Origin: Saxidomus purpurata
Taxonomy: Eukaryota > Mollusca > Bivalvia > Venerida > Veneridae
Assembly (NCBI GenBank): GCA_022818135.1
Contig: JAFMSR010000012.1
Span: forward strand, 7,121,570-7,185,569
Reading direction: 5' to 3'
Length of the DNA stretch: 64,000 bases
A program made the position numbers and the translations under genes. Position 1 is the stretch's first letter. Every line of letters starts with the position of its first letter. Of this stretch, positions 33,360 through 44,415 are shown piece after piece. The notes below the pieces were generated by a model. The model saw only the letters and a list, made by a program, of their open reading frames with translations, had not been told where the DNA came from and made no database searches.

Positions 33360-35260
33360 AATAAAATATTACTTCTTATTACTTATTTGTTATTACTTAA
33401 GTAATAAGAAGTAGCTAAAATGACCCTCCAGGGCATCATTTGTTAACAGTAGAAAAGATAATAAAGGGGCAAGTGCAATCAAAAATGTTTAGACTAATCA
33501 AACACACAGACGCACACACACGCGCACGCACACACATTAAGATTCACGGCCCACTAAAACAAAAGTACGGAAGCCCTGGAGGGACATATTTTGATAGCAC
33601 TTGGGACTTATTTGTTATTGATTATTAGTTATTACTTATTTGTTATTATTATGGGCACATGCATAGTTTGGCAGGTTTTACAACTAAACCAAACATCCAC
33701 TGTATCTGTCTTCTACGGAAGCCCTGGAGGGACATTTTAGTTTCTTCTTATTCCTTATTTCTTATTACTTATTTGTTATTACTAATTTGTTATTACTTAC
33801 GATCCCTCCAGGGCATCATTTGTGAACAGCAGAAAGATAATAAAGGGGCAAGTGCAATCAAAAATGTTCAGACTCATCCAATACACAGTCATACACATAG
33901 GCGCACTCACGCACGCACACACATTTCCATTCACAGCCCACTTTAACAAGATAGACATTCGACATGAATGTAAATGAATGTAACAAAATCCCATTTCAAA
34001 TTTCAAAAGTGCAGCATGACTTTAATAGCAAGAAATAATTTGTTATTTTTATGAATTATTGCATTCTCAAGCCAGTTACAGTTAAAATAGGTTAAGCTAT
34101 GTTTGTCTGTTAAATGTGCACCATAGTGCATGTACATGTACAAATGTACATGTTCTTATTCATGTGTACCTGTACATAGTAGTACATGCATGTATGCACA
34201 TTATTTCTTATTAGTCATTTTAAGTTATATTACTAAATCATTAGTTATTTATTTCACATTTGTACAGTAACTACAGTGGATAGAACTGTTTGGTTTAGTT
34301 GTAAACCTGCCAAACTAAGCAGGTGCCCATAAAACATACTGGCAAGAAGACCCAAATTCGGGCACATCCTTAGTTTTGCTAGGCTTTACAAATGAACCAT
34401 ACGTTTCTTTCCGCTGTAGTTACGGACTCTTGGTAAATAAGAAATGACAAGTAAGAAATAACAAATAAGAAATAACAAGGAAGAAATAACAAGTAAGAAA
34501 TAATACTTCTCATGCATGAATGATAAACTAATAACTGTTAAACAAATAAGTAATAAGAAATAACTCCCATATAGGTATATAATACAACGTACATGTACAA
34601 ACGCATACATACATGAACATTTAGTTACGTGCATTATTATGCACATTAAAGTGACATTATGCGCATTTTTTTCAAGTAACAATCCAGCTGAAAATGGTGT
34701 GTACAATAGCGTAGAGGAAATAATAGCTTTTAACCCAATACACCAAAGTCTTCATGCTACCAGTATGAAATAATAACAATTTCAGAAAAGAACAACTGCA
34801 TGCAGTAGTTGCTTCCCTTCCACTGCCGAAATCTCTACCAACATCAACACCGACACAATCAACTATCATTTTATCAGTCCGATTTTTTTTATATCTAAAG
34901 CACCAATTTCAAATACTAATGCGGCATAATCATTAATTTAACACATTTTAGCACAGCAACCATAAATTGCATCACCAAAAATACACTATGTGCATAATGT
35001 CACTTTAAATTTTACAAACAAATATCTAAACATATGCTAAGTTCAATTTAAAATAGCTTAAGAATGCAATAACTCACAACTGGTAACTAATAACAATTAA
35101 CTAATAAGTAACAACTAATAATAAATAACAAATAAGTCACAAGTGCTAACAAAACATGTCCCTCCAGGGCTTCCGTAGTCTTCATTACAAATGTGAAATA
35201 AATAAGAAATAATAACACTAATGATTTAGTTATAAAAATAACTATTTAAGAAATAATAAA
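33360..35260. repeat. large inverted-repeat region rich in TTATTACTTATT motifs
   Basis: Inverse segments include the CGGAAGCCCTGGAGGGACAT block at 33,569 and again at 33,717 against its complement at 35,158-35,178. A pair containing TTTGGCAGGTTT and AAACCTGCCAAA lies at 33,667 and 34,300. Direct repeats of about 135 bp, including a CACACA/GCGCACGC stretch, lie at 33,425-33,560 and 33,798-33,945. Low-complexity TTATTACTTATTTG runs fill the gaps. MITE D copy 1 sits inside the right half. There is no coding capacity. Confidence 0.65.
34646..35008. mobile_element. MITE family D, copy 1
   Basis: 363 bp with inverted ends TTAAAGTGACATTATGCGCA and, at the right, TGCATAATGTCACTTTAA. TTAA sits at both extremes, which suits a TTAA-targeting transposase such as piggyBac type, though this is inference. 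Its interior contains TCCAGCTGAAAATGGTGTG and TCTAAAGCACCAATTTCAAA. The second copy is at 63,326-63,731. No coding capacity. Confidence 0.85.
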
Positions 35261-35274
35261 TGCCTCCCTGTATC

Positions 35275-35620
35275 TTATAGTTGAATAAAATATAGTCAGG
35301 AATTTGAATGCGTAGTAATTAAATCACGAGTGCGTAGCACGAGTGATTTAATTTTTCGCATTCAAATGACTGACTGTATTTTATCGTTGAATAAAATACA
35401 GGGAACAATTTATTATTTCGATTCTAACACGTTATTTTCTTTGAAAACTATCCCGAACTTTATTTAACACGTAGTAGTACATCAGTGTAACCTTAAAACG
35501 CGAGATACGATTGGACGCGCTTGTTAACATACGTCACGTCATTACGTCATTTAAGGCACGTCGTCCTTGGAAAAACGTGCTGTATTTTATCATAAAATAA
35601 AATACAAGCTTCTCCCTATA
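35275..35620. mobile_element. hairpin MITE-like element
   Basis: Arms 35,280-35,312 and 35,357-35,389 are inverse copies with few mismatches, with a perfect inner pair ATTAAATCAC/GTGATTTAAT. TGTATTTTAT recurs at the right boundary near 35,580. No frame. Confidence 0.65.
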
Positions 35621-36015
35621 TGTTTATATAGGAAAAGCAGCCGCTTGTGTTAGAAATAATGTGCATACATAATACTATGAACATTTGTTTTAGTTTATAC
35701 ATTCACTATGCTGCACATTTTACATACAAAAATAGCTAAACATATTTAACTGTAACTGGCTTTAGAATGCAATTAATTTCTAAAAATAACAAATTGCGTC
35801 ATGCCTTCTAACATTTGAAATGGAATTTCGTTACACCTTTTTTTCTATGTTGAAATGTCTATCTTGTTATAGGATTTATCGCGGCGCTTACGGTAAGGCC
35901 CTTATTTACTTTATTCGTCTTAACGATAGTTGCATTGACTAAGGCAGTTATTTTTGATGACGACCAGTTTTCACAGACAGATACGTCACAGCCAAAGTCT
36001 GTCCATTAAATGCGC
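35621..36015. other. non-coding stretch
   Basis: Nothing bounded was seen. Confidence 0.35.
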
Positions 36016-36318
36016 CACTCGTGAAAATATCAATTTTGGTGCCCACTCGGTGAATGTATAACGTGATCTTACAATCGATACCAACAATTTTTCTGTTTAT
36101 TTTATGATAGGTTAAAACAATACTTTTGTTTAGTTTGTTTCTATAAAATATCGAAAATCACAGGAAACGTCATCAGAAAACATAGCGCAAATGACGTCAT
36201 ATAAACGACGTCATCGTCGCATGGTTTCCAGCATTAATTATGCTCGGTATACTTTTTCTTCCATTGCGTTTTTGTGTGTGTTTCAAAACTGTGGATTATC
36301 ACTTTTATTTCACTACAT
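36016..36318 (+). mobile_element. hairpin MITE family E, chimeric fragment
   Basis: Carries the right two-thirds of family E, including TGACGTCA at 36,192-36,199. A central piece is replaced by a patch of about 22 bp (CCATTGCGTTTTTGTGTGTG, about 36,262-36,281) that also occurs in element C at 37,001. Confidence 0.75.
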
Positions 36319-36404
36319 TAACAAAATAAACATAATCCTTGTATGTTGTTTCGAAGGTGGTCAATCACATTTAAGCAACATTTGATGACAATCGTAGTAA
36401 AGTA

Positions 36405-38335
36405 TTTTGGATCAATTGATTTATTCAATCGAATCCAATGTTAACAGAGTATAGCTTCCTTACGGCCGAACTCTTTACATACAAACAAGTAGTTCCATAT
36501 ATTCCGTTGTTACGAATTATACTGTCCTCTGTTTGAAAAATTATATAGTAAAAGATCTAAATAATATCAAAATATTTCAAAATAGCATAATATTATATTG
36601 TTGTTTTTCTTATAATTTGTAACTTAAATCAAGGTATCTGTTCTGTATAGAACTATTTCCCTACGCGGTTTTTATCGTCAGACCGGTGTGAAATGAGAAA
36701 TGTAAGACCCGTGAAATACGTAATCGCTACACCGGATACACTAAATTTAGTGTTTCCGCGAGAGCGCGTTTACTGCGGTTTTGACGCACTCATTTTGTCA
36801 ATGACGTAACAGAAAAAGCAAAGAGTGTCTTCTATGACGCAATTTAAATGTGTATGATCAAATTGCTACAAAAACAACATTTCAAAACCTCTCAAAACGC
36901 TTCGAAATGCAAGATAAATTGTTGATAAAATACGCTTCCGGTATGTCTAATTTTGACCCTATTCCGTCGTCGTCTGATTTCGGATCAACCCGCAATTTGT
37001 TCCATTGCGTTTTTGTGTGTGTTGATTCCTATGATACCGTCATCATAGATCGTAGACGCACAACAAGAGATGGTCGACGAACCTTAAATAGGGGAAACAA
37101 AAACGTCTTTCTGAGTGATTTTAATGTTAATATTGTAGTCATTTCGATCAGACTTGTCACTTTTGAAAGGGGTTTAAATGTGCCAAATAATATCCATGTC
37201 TATGGTTGAATGCACTTATGAAAAATTCGCTTTGTGGACAAATTTGACTTTTGAGATGCAGTGACAAAATGGAAAGCATCCAAAGCATCCAAAGCATCTG
37301 TTGTCTTGCCAACCCTTTGCTTATCCACCATTTTGTGATGTATCACATGCAGTTTTACAGAAGTAAACTGAATAAATAGAGGATAATTGTTGGTTTCGGT
37401 GTAAGATCATGTTATAATTTCACCGAGTGAGCACCAAAAGTGATATTTTCACGAGTGGCGCAGCCACGAGTGAAAATAACTTTTGGTGTTCACGAGTGAA
37501 ATTAACGTGATATTACACCGATACCAACAATTTTTCTGTTTATTTTATGGTTACAACTCTCCTTTTATTGAGTTTGTTTCTACAAAATATCGAAAATCGC
37601 GGGAAACGTCACCAGAAACATAGCGCAAATGACGTCATTTAAACGACGTCATAGTCGCATGGTTTCCAGCATTAATTACGCTCGGTATCCTTTTTGACGT
37701 AAATCCGGGTTAAAGATTGCAAAACAGTGAAAAATAAAAATGGTAATCCACTGTTTCAAAACTGTGGATTATCACTTTTATTTCACTGAGAAAACTCTAT
37801 AATTCACTGAAAAACATAGAATAAAACTTCTTTAACATATAGTCATGCCTTTTATTTTTTAACAATAAAGGGTTCGACCCTCGGAATTTCTAAATGACCC
37901 CTAAATTCTGATACAGGGTCTTCCTCCTCCATGAAAGCCGGAAGTTGCAATATGACCTTAGCTGTTGGGTGCGACGTTAAAACCGAATTAATTCGCATTA
38001 TACCATCAACTATAAATTGTCAAAATCAATTTCTCAGTTACGATTCACAGCTTTATACTTTCATAGGGTAGTTAAACATAGTCACTGAATGACATAATGT
38101 AAGCACATGGGTTCCTATCTCAAAAGTAAAGTTTACACAAATGGTGAAAGGTCAAAATTTGTGGACAGTTGTGTCTCCAGTTTATAACTTTACTCGTGCA
38201 AGGGTTGTCCTGATATTCACACATGTATGTGTACAGTCTATGTTGTCCTGATATTTACACATGTATGTGTGCAGACTGTGTTGTTCAGAGACAATCGATA
38301 CTCCAGCACTTTCAGTCCTTTGATTGTATTTTCTG
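36405..38335 (+). mobile_element. composite element C, short internally deleted form
   Basis: Begins with a palindrome based on TTGGATC...ATCCAA (36,409-36,440) and ends with a family B-derived tail (37,905-38,335) closing in AGTCCTTTGATT. It is collinear with the reverse complement of the long form at 52,664-55,757 but lacks about 1.5 kb; the junction is near 37,004 (CCA|TTGCG). A family E MITE has inserted at 37,377-37,819. Neither form is coding as it stands. The open frame 36,850-37,209 spans the deletion junction and is not a gene. Confidence 0.7.
37377..37819 (+). mobile_element. MITE family E, copy with target duplication
   Basis: 443 bp flanked by AATAAA at 37,371-37,376 and 37,820-37,825. 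The homologous site in the long C element (reverse strand near 53,230-53,245) has a single AATAAA and no insertion, so limits and duplication are defined by an empty site. The left 160 bp form a long foldback: the TTGTTGGTTTCGGTGTAA region against the ACACCGATACCAACAA region, with a GTGGC/GCCAC centre. A TGACGTCA palindrome lies at 37,630-37,637. Non-coding. Confidence 0.85.
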
Positions 38336-39110
38336 TTAGAGATTTATTAAAGGAACAAAAAGACCCATAGAGTTAGATCACTATTAGAAATTTACATTTT
38401 ATTAACATTTATAAAATTTTGTTATTACTCCCCTTTAAAGGTGATCAAGTACTTTTAAGCAACATTTTATGACAATTTTTACTTTTTGTATATTCTGTTA
38501 GAGATTTATTTAATGAACAAAAAGACTCATTACATAGAGTTAGATCCCTTTCAGAAATTTACATTTTATTAACATTTATAAAATTTTGTTATTACTCCCC
38601 TTTAATATGAAAGTATTTAAAACGTTGAGTATTTCTTTTTTATTTCATTATAATTTCTACTTTTACATTTGAATTGGATGGATATACACAAATATTAAAA
38701 TTCGGAACCAAAATGCAAGTTTTAAACCTACGTGTAGCTTCTAAATTCATTTATTTCCAATCTATCTTGGGTACGCACCCAAGATAGGTAAAGGGAGGTA
38801 ATAATATCTTTTCAAACCTTGAATTTCTAATGAATTCCATCTAAGTATATAATTCTTAATGCAAATATTTCACAAACAGGTCTTATATTTATATCTTTCC
38901 TTAGGCAAAGTATGTTTATCAAATTTTTACTTATGATAAAATAGCTCTATCTTGGTTGAGCAACCAGGATAGGGAAATTAAATTTTAAAAATACCTCCTG
39001 TGAAAGTCTTACTTGAATTAAGCGCTAAGTAAACACAAATGAGTGTAAATGATGAGATGTTAAAGTTGCAAACAAATCTGTCACATGGCCAAATTCTAAT
39101 TATATACCTT
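38335..39110 (+). mobile_element. repeat family F, copy 1
   Basis: Also present in reverse at 50,415-51,079. It starts with two tandem units of 162 bp (from 38,335 and 38,497) containing GTTATTACTCCCCTTTAA. It carries two strong palindromes: CTATCTTGGGT/ACCCAAGATAG at 38,761-38,786 and a CTATCTTGGTTG/CAACCAGGATAG pair near 38,946-38,972. It is non-coding. Confidence 0.75.
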
Positions 39111-39480
39111 TAATATGAAAGTATTTAAAAAGTTGAGTATTTCTTTTTTATTTCAATAGAGTTTCTACTTTTACATTTGCATTGGATAAATATACAAATA
39201 TTTAAACATTCTGAACCAAAAGGCAAGTTTTAAAACTACGTGAAGCTTCTGAATTCATTTATTTATATTGGTTGAGACAGGTAATATTTATTTTTCAAAC
39301 TTGCATTTCTTTCGAATTCCATCTAAATATATAATTTTCAATGCAAATATTTTACAAATATTATACAATAAGTTTTATATGTATATCTTTCCTAAGACAA
39401 AGTATGTGTATCAAAGTCGGTAATGAGTAAATGATCTGATGTTAAAATTCACAAATATGTTACATGGCCAAAATCTGTTA
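39111..39480 (+). repeat. partial second copy of family F
   Basis: Repeats the TAATATGAAAGTATTTAAAA to ACATGGCCAAA part of F directly downstream, but without the two palindromes. This suggests tandem duplication followed by loss of the hairpins. Confidence 0.7.
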
Positions 39481-39637
39481 TTTACTTTTAAATGAATGCA
39501 TTTTTGTCTGTCATGTCTAAAAGTGCGCCATTCATTCGTATTTTTTGTAAGCAGGCACAAGACAATTAAGATTACAAATAAATCACAACAACTAGGCACA
39601 TAATTATTTTATCAATACTAAGGAAAACGAAAATACG

Positions 39638-39733
39638 GAGGATAATTGTTGGTTTCGGTGCAAGATATAGAGGATAATTGTTGGTTTCGGTGCAAGATAT
39701 AGAGGATAATTGTTGGTTTCGGTGTAAGATCAT
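39638..39733 (+). repeat. 32-bp unit repeated three times
   Basis: Units start at 39,638, 39,670 and 39,702 and each is the left terminal segment of family E (GAGGATAATTGTTGGTTTCG). The last unit runs on into a full E copy. Confidence 0.9.
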
Positions 39734-40152
39734 GTTATAATTTCACCGAGTGAGCACCAAAAGTGATATTTTCATGAGTGGCGCAGCCACGAGTGAAAAT
39801 AACAACTTTTGGTGTTCACGAGTGAAATTAACGTGATATTACACCGATACCAACAATTTTTCTGTTTATTTTATGGTTAAAATTCTACTTTTATTGAGTT
39901 TGTTTCTACAAAATATCGAAAATCGCGGGAAACTTCACCAGAAACATAGCGCAAATGACGTCATTTAAACGACGTCATCGTCGCATGGTTTCCGTCATTA
40001 ATTACGCTCGGTATGCTTTTTGACGTAAATCCGGGTTAAAGATTGCAAAACAGTGAAAAATAAAAATGGTAATCCACTGTTTCAAAACTGTGGATTATCA
40101 CTTTTATTTCACCGAGAAAACTCTATAATTCACTGAAAAACATAAAATAAAA
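39702..40152 (+). mobile_element. MITE family E, copy 2
   Basis: Full-length match to the 37,377 copy, with TGACGTCA at 39,956-39,963 and the same foldback start. It runs directly into the next copy. Confidence 0.85.
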
Positions 40153-40565
40153 CGTTATAATTTCACCGAGTGGGCACCAAAAGTGATATTTTCACGAGTG
40201 GCGCAGCCACGAGTGAAAATAACTACTTTTGGTGTTCACGAGTGAAATTAACGTGATATTACACCGATACCAACAATTTTTCTGTTTATTTTATGGTAAA
40301 AACTCTACTTTTATTGAGTTTGTTTCTATTAAATATCGAAAATCGCGGTAAACATTGAAAACATTGCGCAGATGACGTCATTTTAACGACGTCATCGTCG
40401 CATGGTTTCCAGCATTTATTACGCTCGGTATACTTTTTTTACGTAAATCCGGGTTAAAGATTGCAAAAACAGTGAAAAATAAAAATGGTAATCCACTGTT
40501 TCAAAACTGTGGATTATCACTTTTATTTCACTGAGAAAACTCTATAATTCACTGGAAAACACAAA
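40153..40565 (+). mobile_element. MITE family E, copy 3
   Basis: Starts at GTTATAATTTCACCGAG without the outermost left segment and is joined head to tail to copy 2. TGACGTCA is at 40,373-40,380. Confidence 0.85.
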
Positions 40566-41790
40566 AAAATCAAATATATTTTAAAAAGCACATAAGTTAT
40601 TTTTAATAAAAGATGGAAGTTGGTATGAAGAAATTTTAAATAAATCACAGTACATGTTCTATTATTTTTCTATGCATTATGAAGAAAGTTAAAAAGTTAA
40701 AAAAGTGGTCATTTTGTCGATTCACTGAGATTTCAACATAATACACATACTTTTCTTCGTGTTCCAAACACTTTTTGTAAATTTTAACATGCCAATCTTT
40801 ATTCTTCCATACAGATAAACAAACAACAGTTATAAAAATACGGACTTTTTTCTGTCAGGCCGTATTTGGCTGTATTTGATAAAAGCCGATATCGGTTAAA
40901 CATGCCGTTATCTTCTGGTATCGGGTATTGTGGATTCGTTACGTTTACAATGACTAGACTTATTTATAATTACACTTTGTTTTTGAATCATGGTAGTATC
41001 AATGTACAGTCACTGACAGTCTATTTTAATCAGACGTTTCATATTAGAGCAATAAACTGACAGGTAGCCAAAGTTAACTAATTGGTCGGGATGCACTTTT
41101 AAATAACGAGACTTTTCAGTAGTGGTGAAGATGTGCGTTGCTTTGTTTACAACAGTTTGACTGCAAATGATTTTGTGAGACTAGAGGTAAGAATAGTATT
41201 ATATATTCTAAGAATCACTTTGATGGAACATCGCGTAGAACATAACCTGAATTAACAGGGATCGTATAAACAATCTAATAAATCCTGATGAAAAAAAAAA
41301 CGGAAAGAGCGTAAAGATTATTGAAAGCTTTTTCACAATTGTTTTTTGTTTCTTTTTAAGTCAGAAAATAAGAAACAGTTACTAAATTGTAAATGCAAAA
41401 ACAAGATAGTCAAGTATTTACTTTACAAGAAATTAGAATATAAATGTATATTCTGTCTCTGTTATAAAGTTTGTAAAGTTAATTTGCATCTTCCATTTTA
41501 AACTATTTACATAAAAGCTTTGTTTCTAGGCCCGCAGTATCACAGTTTTTCTAGTTTTTATATCATACTGCATTATTTCGATAACACTTTATGTGTCTTT
41601 ATTTACTACATTTTATGACGTCATGCGCAAACAGGTCTGTAGAGTCTCGCTCCATCAAGCAAGAAAATGTTTCTATCATGGGGCATTTTGTTCATATGTC
41701 TATCACCTCACAGCCTCGTTTCCACCAAAACAGTTATCCTCATGACGGATATTTTCATTCTTTTGACATTTCTCATGACATTTCCTAGTA
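40566..41790. other. non-coding stretch
   Basis: AT-rich with only short frames lacking known domains. Confidence 0.4.
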
Positions 41791-42140
41791 TAAGCAATTT
41801 TCAATGCACGAGCCAAGGACTTCGCGCTGGTCTGCGGGACTTACAGGAAGACTCGCATTGCGTGGTCTTTTTTCTTTTGAAGCCATTTTAAATATCTCTA
41901 TCAAAAATTTGTCTGTATCAAAGCTCATCTCAACAGACTTATCAAATTCGATTCGTGGTGATCCAAGGAGAAATACAAGCAATAAAGAAATGTTATTGCC
42001 TTTAAATGCTCAAGTAGCACTGACCACAAGAAAAGAAATGAGCCTTGAAAGATTTGACCATTGAAGTAGGGAAAAGATCTTATTTTAACTAAATTCTCAG
42101 TTGAAGTTTTAGATAGACTCCCGTCTTTTCTTGGCATTTT
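41791..42140 (-). repeat. element C long-form fragment
   Basis: The reverse strand matches 54,880-55,120, including CTTGTGGTCAGTGCTACTTG and a short shared peptide 'FDKSVEMSFD'. The peptide is preserved in both copies, so it may be a scrap of the C element's own coding region. A further match to the C left end lies at about 42,440-42,545. Confidence 0.6.
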
Positions 42141-44056
42141 TATAACATCTTCACAATTTCTCCTTCCCTTGAATCTGTTGAGATTAGCTTTGATTGAGAC
42201 AAATATTTGATAGAGATACTTTCTAAAAAGAATAAAGACTTGAAGAGAAAAAATTTAAGACCTCTCAATCTCAACAGACTTTTAAAGGTTTAAGTTTTAG
42301 GTAGCACATTTGGTTTTAGAGATCAGCTCGCATAGCATTTTACAAATACAATGTGGGAAAACAATGAAAGTACACATATTAGACTGCGTGTTCTCCAAAA
42401 GGGTGTTAAAACTTACTGAAAAACATACAATATACAATATACCGTTCTCTCTTTTCAAAATTATATAGTAATAGATCTAAATATTTTAAAAATATTTCAG
42501 AAAAGAATACTATTATTTTGTTATTGTTCTTTAAATTTGTAAATAATCGTAAACACAGAACGAACGACTTGGACATAAAATTGATAAGAACTCGTTTTCT
42601 ACCGTTGAATCAATAAGAAGTTGGTAGAGATTTTGGAAATAGTTTCTGCATTCACTAACTGAAGCGTTCGCAAGTTCGAAACCCATCAAATCCAATATCT
42701 TTTTTTTACATTTTACTTCTGGTTTACTTATCATTTTAAGTGTTTTACAGCAAATAATTATTGAAAGCTTCATTCATGTCAAACTTATAAGGATAATAAG
42801 ACACACATAAGATAATAAGACACACTGTTTACATACTATTCGAAAACAGTAAAGTAATGTCAGGTTTTGCTTGTACAGCCGGAATTGTTTGCTTGAGTTC
42901 TTTTGGCGCCATGCCTCACATCAATCATCACCAAATTTCTAGAATATTTAAATGCCAGTTTTGTTTGTTGGCCCGCTGTGATACTTTATATCACTGTTTT
43001 TCTTGTTCAATTATCAATTTACTCGTGTCTTCTTTGATCTTGCTCATTGTTCAGTTTTTGCCTACAAGATCAAAGAAGACACAGGGTCGATTTTAGAAAC
43101 CTAGTCCAAAAATTCAAAGCGGACCTTTTTGTCGCGGTGAACTCGTAAATTTAGTAGTTTCAAACCTACAATTCAATTAAAAACGCCAGCAGAACATGTT
43201 CCCACTACTTCATTTGTATAATGATGACTACCATATTGTCAAAATGGCAGCAAACCAGTACAGTACAAGACAAATTTTGATGCAAAGCATCAAAGGCGCT
43301 GCGCATGTTTTTGAAACATGATTAAAGGAATCAGTCATTTCAGAATATCAGTAAACAACCTATCAACGGGAAAAACCAAATACATTATGCTATATGTAAC
43401 TGTTATCATAATAAGTAAAAAAAAACACATTTACTACAGTTTAACCAAAAAATAAACGAATCATAAAACAACCTTCCGTATAATGGTACGATGACGCCCA
43501 TTAAACAAGGCTACAGCTCGTGGTCAGTAGACGCTTTTCGACGCAGACGAAACCCACGTGATTAATTTTGTCTTTATTATTGGTCAGTTGTTAGCGATGC
43601 TTTACATAACTTTCATTGAGACCCCATGTATCGCATAGTTAGGTGAACGGTCTTATTTATAATGCCTACATTTTACTTTAGTATGTAGTAATTAAAATGG
43701 GTTTTCATTAATTATTCACGTTGACAACATATGTATATAAACTTCAAAATGTAGGGTCCGTAAACAAAGCAATAAAAAAACCGTAACCTTCAAGTTTGTG
43801 GAAAAGTTATTAAATATTCTATGAATATGTCAAAAGTTTTGAATTAACGGTCGAAGACGTATGCATCTGGTATAGTATTGTTTGTAATCAATTAATACTA
43901 TTTATTTATTCATTATAGGGAGTTTGTTCAAACATAATACATAGTTTTTAATTACAATAATAATGTTGGCTGCTCCCTTTTCGATTATGCAACCCCATGG
44001 TACAAAATTAAAACCTATTCAATACTGGCACTGTGCTTCCGCACAGCGCCAATGAA
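42141..44056. other. non-coding stretch
   Basis: Apart from the C-end fragment near 42,440-42,545, no gene or bounded repeat. The frame at 42,857-43,096 shows no domain I know. Confidence 0.4.
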
Positions 44057-44415
44057 AATTTTCGATGCATAGAATGACCGAAAAAGACAAAAAAAAAAAA
44101 ACACGAAAAAGACCGAAAAACACTTTATGAAGACCGAAAATAACTTATGTTTTAAAAGAGTATATAACTTACATTCTAAATGAAGAAATTTGTAAATATT
44201 GTATTACAAATAAAGTAAAAAGATCGAAAAAACAAATATTGCAGACCTATCTGAATTTAGCACTCCAGATTTTGTAATTGATGCGGCACAGGAACTTATC
44301 AAAACAAACAAATATTCATTACATACATTACATACAAATTCCTTCAATTTTAATCATTAACCGGTTCTTTTTCGGTCTTTTACGGTCTTTTTCGGTCATT
44401 CTATGCACTCGAAAA
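44057..44415. mobile_element. MITE with GACCGAAAAA-rich inverted ends
   Basis: The left arm contains TGCATAGAATGACCGAAAAA and the right arm its complement TTTTTCGGTCATTCTATGCA. Each arm also repeats GACCGAAAAA or its complement internally. About 360 bp, non-coding. Confidence 0.75.

Noticed and set aside
33360..34560. Telomere-like repeat from TTATTACTTATT runs
   Set aside because: The unit is irregular and does not match TTAGGG or any known animal telomere repeat.
36850..37209. 119-codon gene
   Set aside because: It spans the internal deletion junction of element C and has no recognisable domain.
42857..43096. Small membrane protein
   Set aside because: It is hydrophobic at the end but has no start context, homologue I know, or neighbouring exon.
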